A DNA stretch of 64,000 nt from NCBI RefSeq assembly GCF_900005615.1, contig NZ_LN832559.1:2557001-2621000 (forward strand), in the 5' to 3' direction. The stretch is from Paracoccus aminovorans (GTDB lineage Bacteria > Pseudomonadota > Alphaproteobacteria > Rhodobacterales > Rhodobacteraceae). Position numbers and translations under genes: made by a program. The notes under the pieces are model-generated. The model was not told the origin of the DNA, did not search any database, and was given only the letters and a program-made list of their open reading frames with translations. This document shows, piece by piece, positions 48,509 through 58,928 of the stretch (within the stretch, counting starts at the first letter, position 1; each line of letters begins with the position of its first letter).

Positions 48509-48895
48509 GGGTGTGAAGCACGCGCCCAGTGCCATCCGCGATCATCTTGCCAATGATCGTGCGCGTTCGCAACAAGCAGCGAAAGAGCCATCCCGATCTG
48601 TCCGTCTTCCGTGGATTCCAGGCATCAAGCCGGAGGACACGCCATGAGCGGATCATCGACATCACCCCGAGCGGCTCACGCTTCTTTCCGTGGTCGATAT
48701 CAGGATCGCCACAAGCAGGGATCGGAAGGTCGGGCGGCCAAGCTAACCCGCGTCGTCACAATCGCAGAACGCGATGCGGACAAGAGTCTGAACGGTCTCA
48801 CCCGAACCCTCGTCCCCTCGGGGGACATCTCTCCGCCGCAGCGGATCTCTCAGCCTATGTCAGCCTCCCACGATGCGGATGACCGACTGGCAATC
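48509..48895 (-). ncRNA. Candidate bridge/seek RNA region of the IS1111-like element
   Basis: This 387-bp region between the transposase stop and the left inverted repeat has no gene that I believe. IS1111-type elements encode the recombination-guiding RNA downstream of the transposase, so the RNA should lie here. I have not identified its target-binding or donor-binding loops. Confidence 0.4.
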
Positions 48896-49954
48896 TCATG
48901 CTCCGCCAACTGCGGCGGGGGCCACGACTTGGCTATCGCCCGTCTTCCAGATGAAGACAGTTCCCTCGACCCAGATACGATGCATCAGCACGGACATCCG
49001 GCGCGCAAGCGCGGTAACAGCCCGCTTGTGCCCGCGGTTCTTCACCAGCCGCATGCCCCACGCCTTCAACGACGACCAGCGTTTCACGCGGGTCAGCAAG
49101 ATGTGTGCGGCCTCGTAGAGGGCGGCCCGCGCCATCGCGTCGCCGCTCTTGGAGACGCGCCCGTTCCAGTCGACCTCGCCAGACTGGTAGGCGCGCGGCG
49201 TCAGCCCCAGATGCGCCCCGACCGATTTGGAGCGTCGGAACCGCGACGGCACGTCGATGGTCGCACGATAGGTCAGCGCCACGATCGGGCCGACGCCGGG
49301 AACGGTCATCAGCCGGCGGCACACGTCGTCGTCACGGGCGAAGTCCATCGCCACCTTTTGCAGGTTGGCATATTCGATGGCCAGGGCGCGCCTCGCGGTC
49401 AGCATCGGATTGAGCGCCCGCATCAGCATCGCACGGCCCCCGGCGAGTTCCAGAACGCGCGCTTCGAAGTTGCGCTTGGATACCACGCCCATCTTCATAC
49501 CGAAGCTTCGCAGCATGCCTCTGATCGCCAGCTCGATATCCATCAGCTTGCGCACCAGCGTCTGTCTAGCAACCAGCAGGAAGCGCAGCTCCTGTGCGGT
49601 CTGCGTCTTCACATGCACGGCGCGGAACCAGCCGGTGCGCATGATGTTGGCGATCCCGCGCGCATCGTTGCGGTCGGTCTTGTTCGGCATGGCCGACAGC
49701 GCCGCCTTGGCGTGCCGCGTCTCGATGCACACGACCGGCAGACTGGCTTCGGCCATGCCGCCGTAAAGCCATTGCGACGGAGCGCCGGCTTCAAGGCCGA
49801 TCCGCTTCATCACCATGCCGCACTGCTCGAAGAACGCAACGAGGTCGCCCGGTTCGGAAGCAACCTTCGCCTCCTTCATCACGGCCCCATCAGCATCCAC
49901 GATGCAGATGCTCGTCATCTCAAGGGAAACATCCAGTCCTGCAAAATAGTCCAT
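48896..49954 (-). CDS. IS110-family (IS1111-like) transposase
   Basis: A 352-residue DEDD recombinase. The N-terminal RuvC-like domain has Asp8 (GLDVS), Glu55 (EAGA), Asp94 and Asp97 (NKTDRNDARG), the four catalytic residues. The C-terminal Tnp2 region contains TVPGVGPIVALTYRA and AHLGLTPRAYQSGEVDWNGRVSKSGD, including the nucleophilic serine region. The frame is intact, so the element may be active. The ATG at 49954 aligns with the family N-terminus; an upstream extension is ignored. Confidence 0.93.
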   Translation of the reverse strand: MDYFAGLDVSLEMTSICIVDADGAVMKEAKVASEPGDLVAFFEQCGMVMKRIGLEAGAPSQWLYGGMAEASLPVVCIETRHAKAALSAMPNKTDRNDARGIANIMRTGWFRAVHVKTQTAQELRFLLVARQTLVRKLMDIELAIRGMLRSFGMKMGVVSKRNFEARVLELAGGRAMLMRALNPMLTARRALAIEYANLQKVAMDFARDDDVCRRLMTVPGVGPIVALTYRATIDVPSRFRRSKSVGAHLGLTPRAYQSGEVDWNGRVSKSGDAMARAALYEAAHILLTRVKRWSSLKAWGMRLVKNRGHKRAVTALARRMSVLMHRIWVEGTVFIWKTGDSQVVAPAAVGGA

Positions 49955-50106
49955 CGTCTCTCTCCATTCCGGTTGGTGGTGGCCCGGCAAAAGCCGGTCA
50001 GATCACCGTTCACGGTATGGCAAGAGGCGCTTTCTCCACACGCGACGAGAACAGAAACAGTTACCCCAGATAACTTTATGATCTCAAGGCGGGAAACGGC
50101 AATGGA

Positions 50107-50180
50107 TGGAGCGGGTGATGGGAATCGAACCCACGTATTCAGCTTGGAAGGCTGCTGCTCTACCATTGAGCTACACCCGC
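50107..50180 (-). tRNA. tRNA-Gly (anticodon TCC)
   Basis: On the minus strand a full cloverleaf: acceptor GCGGGTG/CACCCGC, anticodon loop CTTCCAA giving TCC, T-arm with GGTTCGATTCC, discriminator T and an encoded CCA. It reads GGA glycine codons. It sits between the IS1111-like element and trkH. Confidence 0.97.
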
Positions 50181-50266
50181 GTCGGCAATCTCTATAGGCG
50201 GGGACGGGCGGTCGCGCAAGCGGCGCGCGCTTGACGCTTGCCATGCGTCGCGGCAAGCAGGGCGGC

Positions 50267-51715
50267 ATGATCGATGTCCGTCCCGTGGCCAATATCGTCG
50301 GCAAGCTCGTCGTCACGCTGGGGGCGGCGATGGCGCTGCCGATGCTGGTCGACTGGTGGCACGGCGACCCGCATTGGCAGATCTTCCTGGAATGCGGACT
50401 GCTGACCATGCTGGCCGGCGGCATCGTCGCGCTGGCCACCGCCCAGGCCGACAAGTCGCTGAGCATCCACCAGGTCTTTCTGCTGACCGCGATGCTGTGG
50501 CTGGTGGTGCCGGTGGCGGGGGCCCTGCCCTTCATCCTGGGCGCGCCGCATGTCGGCTTCACCGACGCCTATTTCGAGGCGATGTCGGGCGTGACCACCA
50601 CCGGCACCACCGCCTTTCCCGCGCTCGACGGCCTGCCCAAGGGCACCAATCTGTGGCGGGCCTTCCTGAACTGGGCAGGGGGCCTGGGGATCATCGTCGT
50701 CGCCATGATCTTCCTGCCGGTGATGAAGGTCGGCGGCATGCAGTTCTTTCGCTCGGAGGGGTTCGACACCCTGGGCAAGATCCTGCCCCGCGCCTTCGAC
50801 ATCGCGCGCGAGATGACCGGGGTCTATCTCGCCATGACCGCATCCTGCATGGTGGTCTATATCCTGCTGGGCATGACGGGTTTCGACGCGCTGGTGCTGG
50901 CGTTGTCCACCTGCTCGACCGGCGGGTTCTCGAATTACGATGCCAGTTTCGCGCCCTTCATCGGGCCGGCGGAATATGCGGCGGCCTTCTTCATGATCCT
51001 GGCCTCGATCCCCTTCATCCGCATGGTGCAGCTGATCCGCGGCTCGGCCGAGCCCCTGTGGCGCGACATCCAGGTCCGGGCCTATCTGCGCTGGACCTTC
51101 TATGCCATCGCGGTGATCGTGCTCTACCGGCTGTTCTGGCTGCAGGCGCAGAACCCGCTGGACGTGATCCGCGAAACCACCTTCAACGTGATCTCGACCT
51201 TTTCCGGCACCGGCTTCGCCTCGACCGACATGATGCAATGGGGGCATTTCCCCTTCGTCATCCTGGTCATCGTCGGGCTGATCGGCGGCTGCACCGGCTC
51301 GACCTCGTGCTCGGTCAAGGTGTTCCGCTATCTGGTGCTGTTCCAGGCGGTCAAGGCGCAGCTGCGGCGGATGCAGTCGCCGCACCGGGTGTTTCCGCTG
51401 CTCTACGGCGGCCGGCCGCTGGAGGAGGACGTGGTCGATTCGGTCATGGCCTTCTTCACCCTGTTCATCCTCAGCTTCGGCCTGCTGATCGTCGGTCTGG
51501 CCCTGACCGGGCTGCACCCCAGGACGGCGCTGACCGGGGCCTGGACCGCCATCGCCAATGTCGGCGTGATCTGGGGGCCGGAGCTGACGCCGAACGGCGC
51601 CGTCACCGACCTGCCCGGCGCGGCCAAGTGGCTGATGATTCTGGGCATGTATATGGGCCGGCTGGAACTGCTGTCGGTGCTGGTGCTGTTCCTGCCCCGG
51701 TTCTGGCGCGGCTAG
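50267..51715 (+). CDS. trkH: Potassium uptake protein TrkH
   Basis: Membrane subunit of the Trk K+ channel. The 482-residue protein has the four P-loop repeats of the TrkH family, seen as SGVTTTGTTAF, STCSTGGFSNYD, STFSGTGFAST and IANVGVIWGPE, with about ten membrane segments. The start MIDVRPVANIVG fits the family; an ATG 24 bp upstream is possible. The stop TAG shares three bases with the stop of the opposing gene (CTAG). Confidence 0.95.
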   Translation: MIDVRPVANIVGKLVVTLGAAMALPMLVDWWHGDPHWQIFLECGLLTMLAGGIVALATAQADKSLSIHQVFLLTAMLWLVVPVAGALPFILGAPHVGFTDAYFEAMSGVTTTGTTAFPALDGLPKGTNLWRAFLNWAGGLGIIVVAMIFLPVMKVGGMQFFRSEGFDTLGKILPRAFDIAREMTGVYLAMTASCMVVYILLGMTGFDALVLALSTCSTGGFSNYDASFAPFIGPAEYAAAFFMILASIPFIRMVQLIRGSAEPLWRDIQVRAYLRWTFYAIAVIVLYRLFWLQAQNPLDVIRETTFNVISTFSGTGFASTDMMQWGHFPFVILVIVGLIGGCTGSTSCSVKVFRYLVLFQAVKAQLRRMQSPHRVFPLLYGGRPLEEDVVDSVMAFFTLFILSFGLLIVGLALTGLHPRTALTGAWTAIANVGVIWGPELTPNGAVTDLPGAAKWLMILGMYMGRLELLSVLVLFLPRFWRG

Positions 51716-53205
51716 TCCTGCGGCACCGCCGTCGCGGGGGCGATGGCGGGCGCCTCGGGCTGTGCCTCGCCCGCAGCGGGGGCGAAACGCGCGAGGTTGT
51801 CCGAGATCTCGGCCGCCAGCCGCACCTGGTCCTCGGGGTCCGAAATCGGCCAGATCAGCACGAAGCCCTGGGCGCGGCCGTCCACCACCCGGCCCTCGGC
51901 ATGGCCGATATGGGTCTGGTTGCGGCCGTCGAGGATCACGCTGCCGCGCTCGACCTTGCGCTCCGGCGCCGGCACCCAGCCCAGTGCGGTGACGAGGCCG
52001 GCGATGTCCAGCATCTCCTGCTGGCCGCCGGGCTGCGAAAACAGGATCAGCGCCGCGCCCGAGCCGTCCTTGGGGCCATAGATCGACAGCGCCCGTTCCG
52101 CGCGGTCGAATTGCAGCTTGTCCATCGGCGCGGGCAGCATCAGCCCGGTATGGGCGTCCTGCAGCTGGGTCAGCCCCATCTCGGCCCGCCATGCCTCGCG
52201 CCGGCGGATCAGCTCGGCCATGGCGGTGGCGGTGTCGGGCGAGGCGCGCAGGCGCACGATTTCCTCGGCGATGGCCTTTTGCGTCATCGGCCCGTCCTTG
52301 CCGTCGATGGCGCCCTGATAATGCCCGGCCCAGCGCAGCGCCCGCTGGATCTGCTCCAAGGGTGGCATCGGCACCGGCGCGGCATCCTCGGCCGGGGGCG
52401 CGCCGAGATCAGGCTTGGCGCCGATGATCGCAATCTCTCCCATGTCCTCGCCGGGGGACAGGAAGGCATCCTTGGGCACGGCGCCGGCATTGCGCAGGGC
52501 GCGCAGCCAGGCCTTGCCGGTCACCTCGTCCATCGGGCCGAAGGCGATGGCCGAGCGACCGTTCGGCATGGTCCACAGCCCCGCCTCGGGCAGGGTCTGC
52601 CGCCATTTTTCCAGCATCGCCTCGGCCTTGGCGCGGTCGGGACTGGATTCGAGGCGCAGGAAGAATTGCGCCGGCGGCGGTTCGGCGGCGACCGGGGTTT
52701 CGGCCTGCGGCGCGAGTTCGGGCTCGGCCGATGAGGGCGCGATCGTGGGGGCGTCCTCGCCGGCAAGATCGCCCACCACGGGCTCGGCGGCGTCGGCGGC
52801 CGGATCGGCGGCGGGCGCGGCCGGCGCGAAGGTCGAGGCGCTGCCGGGCGTGGCCGCGGGCTCGGGCGCAGTCGGGGCGGTCGCGGTTGCGCCAATGCGC
52901 GTCAGGTCGCGCCCCTCGGCCGTCGAAAGGAAGCTGTCGCCAGGCACCTTGTTCTCGGCCTTCAGCTGCTCCAGCCGCGCGGCGGCCGCTTCGCGCGGCA
53001 TCGGGCCCAGCGCGATCGCCACCCAGTCGCTGCCGGCCGGGAAGGTCACCACGTCGGGAAATTGCGCGCCCCAGGCGGCGGCGGTCTGAGCGGCGGCCTC
53101 GGCGCCGCGCTTGGCCTCGATACGGATCACCACATCCTCGGCCAAAGCGGGCCATGCCCCGACAAGCGGCAGCGCCGCACCGATGACCCAAGCAAAGCGC
53201 CGCAT
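51712..53205 (-). CDS. Periplasmic repeat protein with SPOR-like and peptidoglycan-binding-like segments
   Basis: A 497-residue predicted secreted protein: signal peptide to about residue 22 (AWPALAED), then two similar SPOR-like halves (WVAIALGPMPREAAAARLEQLKA and SAIAFGPMDEVTGKAWLRALRN), an Ala/Pro/Glu-rich linker (about 105-175), then a segment like PG_binding_1 (IQRALRWAGHYQGAIDGKDG, split across residues 275-300) and a C-terminal domain I do not recognise. It may bind denuded glycan or peptidoglycan; this is an inference from the repeats. Confidence 0.75.
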   Translation of the reverse strand: MRRFAWVIGAALPLVGAWPALAEDVVIRIEAKRGAEAAAQTAAAWGAQFPDVVTFPAGSDWVAIALGPMPREAAAARLEQLKAENKVPGDSFLSTAEGRDLTRIGATATAPTAPEPAATPGSASTFAPAAPAADPAADAAEPVVGDLAGEDAPTIAPSSAEPELAPQAETPVAAEPPPAQFFLRLESSPDRAKAEAMLEKWRQTLPEAGLWTMPNGRSAIAFGPMDEVTGKAWLRALRNAGAVPKDAFLSPGEDMGEIAIIGAKPDLGAPPAEDAAPVPMPPLEQIQRALRWAGHYQGAIDGKDGPMTQKAIAEEIVRLRASPDTATAMAELIRRREAWRAEMGLTQLQDAHTGLMLPAPMDKLQFDRAERALSIYGPKDGSGAALILFSQPGGQQEMLDIAGLVTALGWVPAPERKVERGSVILDGRNQTHIGHAEGRVVDGRAQGFVLIWPISDPEDQVRLAAEISDNLARFAPAAGEAQPEAPAIAPATAVPQD

Positions 53206-53291
53206 CGAACCGTCCCTCTCATTGACCCTGCGCCGCCCTCTGCCTAGAAGGCGGCTGACCTTTCCTGCCAGTTATGCCGAAGGAAACCGCG

Positions 53292-54254
53292 ATGACCAGC
53301 CCCCAGGACAATCAGACGGCGAAACCCGTCTGCTTCCAGGACGTGATCCTGCGGCTGCAATCCTATTGGGCGGCCCAGGGCTGCGCGGTGTTGCAGCCCT
53401 ATGACATGGAGGTCGGCGCCGGCACCTTCCACCCGGCGACGACGCTGCGCAGCCTGGGCGCCCGGCCTTGGGCCGCGGCCTATGTCCAGCCCTCGCGCCG
53501 CCCGACCGACGGCCGCTACGGCGAGAACCCGAACCGGCTGCAGCACTATTACCAATACCAGGTCATCATCAAACCCTCGCCGGCGAACCTGCAAGAGCTG
53601 TATCTGGGCAGCCTCAAGGCCATCGGCCTCGACCCGATGATCCACGACGTGCGCTTCGTCGAGGACGATTGGGAATCCCCGACGCTGGGCGCCTGGGGTC
53701 TGGGCTGGGAGGTCTGGTGCGACGGCATGGAAGTCAGCCAGTTCACCTATTTCCAGCAGGTCGGCGGCCACGACTGCCGACCCGTTTCGGGCGAACTGAC
53801 CTATGGTCTGGAACGGCTGGCGATGTATGTGCTGGGGGTCGAGCATGTCATGGACATGCCCTTCAACCGCCCCGACAGCCCGATCCCGCTGAGCTATGGC
53901 GACATCTTCCGCCAGGCCGAGCGCGAATATTCGCGCTGGAACTTCGACCAGGCCGATACCGACACGCTGTTGCAACATTTCAAGGACGCCGAGGCGGAAT
54001 GCGACCGCATCCTTTCCGCCTCGGAAACCGACGGCGCCGGCCGCACGATCCCGATGGCGCATCCGGCCTATGACCAGGCGATCAAGGCCAGCCACCTGTT
54101 CAACCTGCTGGATGCGCGCGGCGTGATCTCGGTCACCGAGCGCCAAGCCTATATCGCCCGCGTCCGCGCGCTGGCGAAACGCTGCGCCGACCTGTTCGTG
54201 ACCACCTCCGCGGCCACGGGCGAGCCGCTGCCCGCCTTCCCCGCCGGAGCCTGA
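53292..54254 (+). CDS. glyQ: Glycine--tRNA ligase alpha subunit
   Basis: Catalytic subunit of the heterotetrameric class II glycyl-tRNA synthetase. The 320 residues include [33 protein letters not shown] (motif 2 region), [19 protein letters not shown] and [22 protein letters not shown], typical of GlyQ. The start ATG at 53292 has AAGGA 8 nt upstream; an earlier in-frame ATG is less likely. Confidence 0.97.
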   Translation: MTSPQDNQTAKPVCFQDVILRLQSYWAAQGCAVLQPYDMEVGAGTFHPATTLRSLGARPWAAAYVQPSRRPTDGRYGENPNRLQHYYQYQVIIKPSPANLQELYLGSLKAIGLDPMIHDVRFVEDDWESPTLGAWGLGWEVWCDGMEVSQFTYFQQVGGHDCRPVSGELTYGLERLAMYVLGVEHVMDMPFNRPDSPIPLSYGDIFRQAEREYSRWNFDQADTDTLLQHFKDAEAECDRILSASETDGAGRTIPMAHPAYDQAIKASHLFNLLDARGVISVTERQAYIARVRALAKRCADLFVTTSAATGEPLPAFPAGA

Positions 54255-54258
54255 GACG

Positions 54259-54720
54259 GTGAGCGGCAAGGTCATCGCGATCTTCTTCGCCCTGCTGGTG
54301 CTGGTCGCCGGCGCCGGCATGTATTACCTGCAGGTCTATCACTATTACCGCGAAGTGACCGACCCGCCGCAAGGCATCGCGCTGGCCGGCGGGCAGCTGC
54401 TGCCGGTCCGCGACTATCGCGGCATCTATTCGGTCAGCTCGCCGCTCGCCGACCGCGCCTGCTTTGTCACCGACGCCCGCGCCGCCGAGGGCGCGCAGAC
54501 CTACGCCGCCCCCACGCCGCTGATCCCGCCGCGCTGGTTCGACTGCTTCGACCCGGCCGCGCTGACCGAGGACCTCGCGGCCGGGCGCGCCACCGCCTAT
54601 CTGGGCCAGCACGATGTGGCGCCCAAGATCGACAGCGTCATCGCCGTCTATCCCGACGGCCGCGCCTATGAATGGCGCCAGCTGAACGAAGAAGCCGAAG
54701 AGAAAAGGACCATCGACTGA
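54259..54720 (+). CDS. Membrane-anchored DUF6446-like protein between glyQ and glyS
   Basis: A 153-residue protein with one N-terminal membrane helix (IAIFFALLVLVAGAGMYYLQ, about 5-24) and a periplasmic or extracytoplasmic domain with two Cys residues (DRACFVTD and WFDCFD) likely to form a disulfide. It starts with GTG 5 bp after glyQ and overlaps glyS by TGATG. The gene sits in glyQS operons of Rhodobacterales; the family name is from memory and the function is unknown. Confidence 0.75.
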   Translation: MSGKVIAIFFALLVLVAGAGMYYLQVYHYYREVTDPPQGIALAGGQLLPVRDYRGIYSVSSPLADRACFVTDARAAEGAQTYAAPTPLIPPRWFDCFDPAALTEDLAAGRATAYLGQHDVAPKIDSVIAVYPDGRAYEWRQLNEEAEEKRTID

Positions 54721-56996
54721 TGCCCGACCTGCTGATCGAACTCTTTTCGGAAGAAATCCCAGCCCGGATGCAGGCCCGCGCCCGCGAGGACCTGAAGAAA
54801 CTCGTCACCGACGGGCTGGTCGAGGCCGGGCTGACCTATGCCAGCGCCGGCACCTTCTCGACCCCGCGCCGCCTGGTCCTGACCGTCGAGGGCCTGACCG
54901 CCCACAGCCCGACCACGCGCGAGGAACGCAAGGGTCCCCGCACCGACGCCCCCGACGCGGCGCTGCAAGGCTTCCTGCGCTCGACCGGCCTGACCAGGGA
55001 CCAGCTCGAAGCCCGCGACGACAAGAAGGGCCAGGTCTGGTTCGCCGTGATCCAGAAGCCCGGCCGCCCGGCGTCCGAGATCGTGGCCGAGGTGCTGGAA
55101 GCCACCATCCGCAACTTCCCCTGGCCGAAATCCATGCGCTGGGGCGCGGGCTCGCTGCGCTGGGTCCGCCCGCTGCATTCGATCCTATGCCTGCTCTCGG
55201 ACGAATCCGGCGCCGCGGTGGTGCCGCTGGAGATCGAGGGCATCGCCGCCGGCAACAGCACCCGCGGCCACCGCTTCATGGCCCCCGACGCCTTCACCGT
55301 CTCGGGTTTCGACGACTATGCGGCCAAGCTGCGCCGCGCCAAGGTCATGCTGGACCCGGCCGAACGCGAGGCCGCGATCCGGCAAGAGGCCGCGAACCTC
55401 GCCTTCGCCCGCGGCTGGGAAATCGTGCCCGACGACGCCCTGCTGACCGAGATCGCCGGCCTGGTCGAATGGCCCGTGCCGCTGATGGGCGCCATCGAGG
55501 ACCGTTTCCTGACGCTGCCGCCCGAGGTGCTGCAAACCTCGATGAAGGAGCACCAGAAGTTCTTCTCGGCCCGCAATCCCAAGACCGGCCGCATCGAGGG
55601 CTTTGTGACGGTGGCGAACATCGAAACCCCGGACCATGGCGAGACGATCCTGAAGGGCAACCAGCGCGTACTGGCGGCCCGCCTCTCGGACGCGGCCTTC
55701 TTCTGGGAAAACGACCTGCGCGAGGCGCGGGCGGGGATGGGCGACTGGGCCGAGGGGCTGAAATCCGTCACCTTCCAGAGCAAACTCGGCTCGCAAGCCG
55801 ACCGCATCGCCCGCATCGCCGCGCTGGCGCGCGAGATCGCGCCGCTGGTCGGGGTGGATCCGGATCAGGCCGAGGAAACCGCGAAGATCGCGAAACTCGA
55901 CCTGCGCTCGGCCATGGTCGGCGAGTTCCCCGAGTTGCAAGGCACGATGGGTCGCTATTACGCGCTGGAGGCCGGCAAGGATACGGCGGTGGCCGACGCC
56001 GCCCGCGACCACTATTCGCCTTTGGGGCCGTCCGACGCCGTGCCCACCGCCCCTGTCTCGGTCGCGGTGGCGCTGGCCGACAAGCTGGATACGCTGACCG
56101 GCTTCTGGGCCATCGACGAGAAACCCACGGGCTCGAAAGACCCCTTCGCGCTCCGCCGCGCCGCGCTGGGGGTGATCCGGCTGTTGCTGGGGAATGGGGC
56201 GCGGATCAGCTTGGCCGAAATATTCAGCGGCTCCATAAAAAATACTGCTTACTCGTTGGCAGACAGCCATTTGCTGGCTGTGTCAAAAGTTTCCAAAGAT
56301 GGAAGCCGCACTCTGACACTGAAGAAAGATGCGGAGGCGATTAAAGCCCTGCGTTTCATGTTTGACCGCGAAACGCTTGACCGAGCCATTGCGAATGGCG
56401 ACCTCGCATGTGTCGAGGTTGGGCAATATACTGTAGCCGAGAAAAACTGGTTGCCTCTTCAAGCACTAACCTCCGACCTCCTCACCTTCTTCCACGACCG
56501 CCTGAAAGTCTATCTGCGCGACCAAGGCATCCGCCACGACATCATCGACGCCGTCATCGCCATGCCCGGCAATGACGACCTCGTGCTGCTGGTCAACCGC
56601 GCCACGGCGCTGAACGACGTGCTGAAGACCGAGGACGGCACCAACCTGTTGCAAGGGCTCAAGCGCGCCGGCAACATTCTCGCCCAGGCCGAAGAGAAAG
56701 ACGGTGTCGAATACAGCTTCGGCGCCGACCCGAAATTCGCCGAGACCGAGCAGGAACGCGCCCTCTTCGCCGCCCTCGACCGCGCCGAACCCGCGATCCG
56801 CGAGGCCGTCCGGCTTGAGGATTTCCAGGCCGCAACCCAAGGCATCGCCAGCCTGCGGGCGCCCATCGACGCCTTCTTCGAGGCGGTGCAGATCAACACC
56901 GACAACCAGATCGCCCGCCGCAACCGCCTGAACCTGCTGTCGCGCATCCGCGAGGCAGGCCGCCTCGTCGCCGATTTCAGCCGCATCGAGGGCTGA
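54720..56996 (+). CDS. glyS: Glycine--tRNA ligase beta subunit, with an in-frame low-G+C insertion
   Basis: Partner of GlyQ that binds tRNA. At 758 residues it is some 70 longer than the Escherichia coli subunit. Conserved parts include [14 protein letters not shown] at the start, the HD-type region and the C-terminal [15 protein letters not shown]. The extra sequence is at about residues 499-584 (bases 56215-56472), where G+C falls to about 50 % and codon choice changes abruptly, yet the frame stays open. The rest of the gene uses normal codons. Confidence 0.93.
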   Translation: MPDLLIELFSEEIPARMQARAREDLKKLVTDGLVEAGLTYASAGTFSTPRRLVLTVEGLTAHSPTTREERKGPRTDAPDAALQGFLRSTGLTRDQLEARDDKKGQVWFAVIQKPGRPASEIVAEVLEATIRNFPWPKSMRWGAGSLRWVRPLHSILCLLSDESGAAVVPLEIEGIAAGNSTRGHRFMAPDAFTVSGFDDYAAKLRRAKVMLDPAEREAAIRQEAANLAFARGWEIVPDDALLTEIAGLVEWPVPLMGAIEDRFLTLPPEVLQTSMKEHQKFFSARNPKTGRIEGFVTVANIETPDHGETILKGNQRVLAARLSDAAFFWENDLREARAGMGDWAEGLKSVTFQSKLGSQADRIARIAALAREIAPLVGVDPDQAEETAKIAKLDLRSAMVGEFPELQGTMGRYYALEAGKDTAVADAARDHYSPLGPSDAVPTAPVSVAVALADKLDTLTGFWAIDEKPTGSKDPFALRRAALGVIRLLLGNGARISLAEIFSGSIKNTAYSLADSHLLAVSKVSKDGSRTLTLKKDAEAIKALRFMFDRETLDRAIANGDLACVEVGQYTVAEKNWLPLQALTSDLLTFFHDRLKVYLRDQGIRHDIIDAVIAMPGNDDLVLLVNRATALNDVLKTEDGTNLLQGLKRAGNILAQAEEKDGVEYSFGADPKFAETEQERALFAALDRAEPAIREAVRLEDFQAATQGIASLRAPIDAFFEAVQINTDNQIARRNRLNLLSRIREAGRLVADFSRIEG
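56215..56472 (+). other. Low-G+C in-frame insertion inside glyS
   Basis: About 258 bp encoding residues around 499-584. It is rich in Lys, Ser and Thr ([15 protein letters not shown]) and joins flanking GlyS sequence without a frameshift. The boundaries are estimated from composition. Mobile-element repeats at its ends are not visible. Confidence 0.65.
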
Positions 56997-57040
56997 TCCC
57001 GCGCGGCGCGGCAGTCGCCGGCGCACACCCTGAACAGGCC

Positions 57041-57068
57041 GAAAACCCCATGTTCCCCTGGGGTTTTC
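57041..57068 (+). terminator. Terminator of glyS
   Basis: Perfect 9-bp stem GAAAACCCC/GGGGTTTTC with a 10-nt loop; the T-tract is part of the 3' arm and the A-tract on the 5' side makes it usable from both strands. Confidence 0.8.
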
Positions 57069-57175
57069 CGGCTTGCGACCGCCGCCGCCACGCGCCCGCG
57101 CCGCGCAACGCGCGCAGGACTTTCCATCGCCCCCCATCGCGGCTAGACAGGGCGGCGATCACGAAGGACGCACCC

Positions 57176-58894
57176 ATGGCCCGGCATCTCATCACCTCGG
57201 CGATCCCCTATATCAACGGGATCAAGCACCTCGGCAACCTCGTCGGCTCGCAGCTTCCGGCCGACCTCTATGCCCGCTACCTGCGCGCCCGCGAACATGA
57301 GGTGATGTTCATCTGCGCCACCGACGAACACGGCACCCCGGCCGAACTGGCCGCCGCCAAGGCCGGCAAGCCGGTGCCGGTCTATTGCGCGGAAATGCAT
57401 GACGTCCAGGCGGACATCGCCTGCGACTTCGGCCTGTCTTTCGACCATTTCGGCCGCTCTTCCAGCGAACGCAACCACGTTCTGACCCAGCATTTCGCCG
57501 GCAAGCTGGACGAGAACGGCTGGATCTCCGAGGTCGAGGAAAAGCAGGTCTACTCCATCGACGACGGCCGCTTCCTGCCCGACCGCTATATCGAGGGCAC
57601 TTGCCCGAACTGCGGCTACGACAAGGCCCGCGGCGACCAGTGCGAGAACTGCACCAAGCAGCTCGACCCCACCGACCTGATCGAGCCGCGCTCGGCGATC
57701 AGCGGCAGCACCAATCTGGAAGTGCGGGCGACCAAGCACCTTTACCTGCGCCAGCGCGCGCTGAAGGACCGGATCGCGGCCTGGATCGACAGCAAGACCG
57801 ACTGGCCGATCCTGACCACCTCGATCGCGCGGAAATGGCTGAACGACGGCGACGGGCTGCAGGACCGGGGCATCACCCGCGACCTCGATTGGGGCATCCC
57901 GGTGAAGAAGGGCGACCAGCCCTGGCCGGGGATGGAGGGCAAGGTCTTCTACGTCTGGTTCGATGCGCCCATCGAATATATCGCCGCCACCGCCGAGGGC
58001 ACCGACAAGGCCGGCCTGCCCGACAGCGCCTGGCGCCGCTGGTGGCGCCTGGACGAGGGCGCCGAGGACGTGACCTATACCCAGTTCATGGGCAAGGACA
58101 ACGTGCCCTTCCACACGCTCAGCTTCCCGGCCACCATCATCGGCTCGGGCGAGCCCTGGAAGCTGGTCGATTACATCAAGTCCTTCAACTACCTGACCTA
58201 TGACGGCGGCCAGTTCTCGACCAGCCAAGGCCGCGGCGTGTTCATGGACCAGGCGCTGTCGATCCTGCCCGCCGATTACTGGCGCTGGTGGCTGCTGTCC
58301 CACGCCCCCGAATCCGGCGACAGCGAGTTCACCTGGGACAATTTCCAGCAGTCGGTCAACAAGGACCTGGCCGACGTGCTGGGCAATTTCGTCAGCCGCA
58401 TCACCAAATTCTGCCGCAGCAAGTTCGGCGAGACCATCCCCGCAGGCGGCAGCTACGGCCCCGAGGAGGAGGCGCTGATCGAGGCGCTGACCACCCGCAT
58501 CCGCGCCTATGAAGGCTTCATGGACCATACCGAGATCCGCAAATCCGCCGCCGAGTTGCGCGCGATCTGGGTGCTCGGCAACGAATACCTGCAATCCGCC
58601 GCGCCCTGGTCCACCTTCAAGACCGACCCGGTCAAGGCCGCGATGCAGGTCCGTCTGGGCCTGAACCTGATCCGGCTCTATGCCGTGCTCTCTGCGCCCT
58701 TCATCCCCTTCGCCTCCGATGCGATGCTGGCGGCGATGCGCACCGAGGACCGCAGCTGGCCCGACGATGTCCGCGCCGCACTGGCGGCGCTGCCCGCCGG
58801 GCATGGCTTCGCCGTGCCCGAGGTGCTTTTCGCCAAGATCGCCGACGAAAGCCGCGACGAATGGCAGCAGCGCTTCCAGGGGATCCGGAGCTGA
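57176..58894 (+). CDS. metG: Methionine--tRNA ligase
   Basis: Class I synthetase charging tRNA-Met. The 572 residues include [11 protein letters not shown] (HIGH-type motif), [10 protein letters not shown], the zinc-binding [17 protein letters not shown], and [10 protein letters not shown], the KMSKS position, in which lysine is replaced. This corresponds to the MetG2-like family found in many alphaproteobacteria, which is shorter at the C-terminus and lacks the tRNA-binding EMAP-like domain. It follows the glyS terminator. Confidence 0.95.
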   Translation: MARHLITSAIPYINGIKHLGNLVGSQLPADLYARYLRAREHEVMFICATDEHGTPAELAAAKAGKPVPVYCAEMHDVQADIACDFGLSFDHFGRSSSERNHVLTQHFAGKLDENGWISEVEEKQVYSIDDGRFLPDRYIEGTCPNCGYDKARGDQCENCTKQLDPTDLIEPRSAISGSTNLEVRATKHLYLRQRALKDRIAAWIDSKTDWPILTTSIARKWLNDGDGLQDRGITRDLDWGIPVKKGDQPWPGMEGKVFYVWFDAPIEYIAATAEGTDKAGLPDSAWRRWWRLDEGAEDVTYTQFMGKDNVPFHTLSFPATIIGSGEPWKLVDYIKSFNYLTYDGGQFSTSQGRGVFMDQALSILPADYWRWWLLSHAPESGDSEFTWDNFQQSVNKDLADVLGNFVSRITKFCRSKFGETIPAGGSYGPEEEALIEALTTRIRAYEGFMDHTEIRKSAAELRAIWVLGNEYLQSAAPWSTFKTDPVKAAMQVRLGLNLIRLYAVLSAPFIPFASDAMLAAMRTEDRSWPDDVRAALAALPAGHGFAVPEVLFAKIADESRDEWQQRFQGIRS

Positions 58895-58928
58895 CCCTGC
58901 GCGTTGAAGCCCGGACGCAGGAGAACGC

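Larger units (their letters stand above)
48496..50063 (-). mobile_element. IS110-family element, IS1111-like, with perfect 13-bp inverted repeats
   Basis: TAACTGTTTCTGT at 48496-48508 and its exact complement at 50051-50063 bound a DEDD transposase and a long non-coding stretch. Short subterminal inverted repeats are found in the IS1111 subgroup, whereas classical IS110 elements lack them. The non-coding part downstream of the transposase is about 390 nt, where IS1111 elements encode their guide (seek/bridge) RNA. The element ends 44 bp from tRNA-Gly. True ends lie a few bases outside the repeats. Confidence 0.82.

Noticed and set aside
51712..51715. Shared stop codons CTAG of trkH and the opposing gene.
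   Set aside because: It is a neat but common consequence of TAG palindromy in convergent genes; no functional claim is made.
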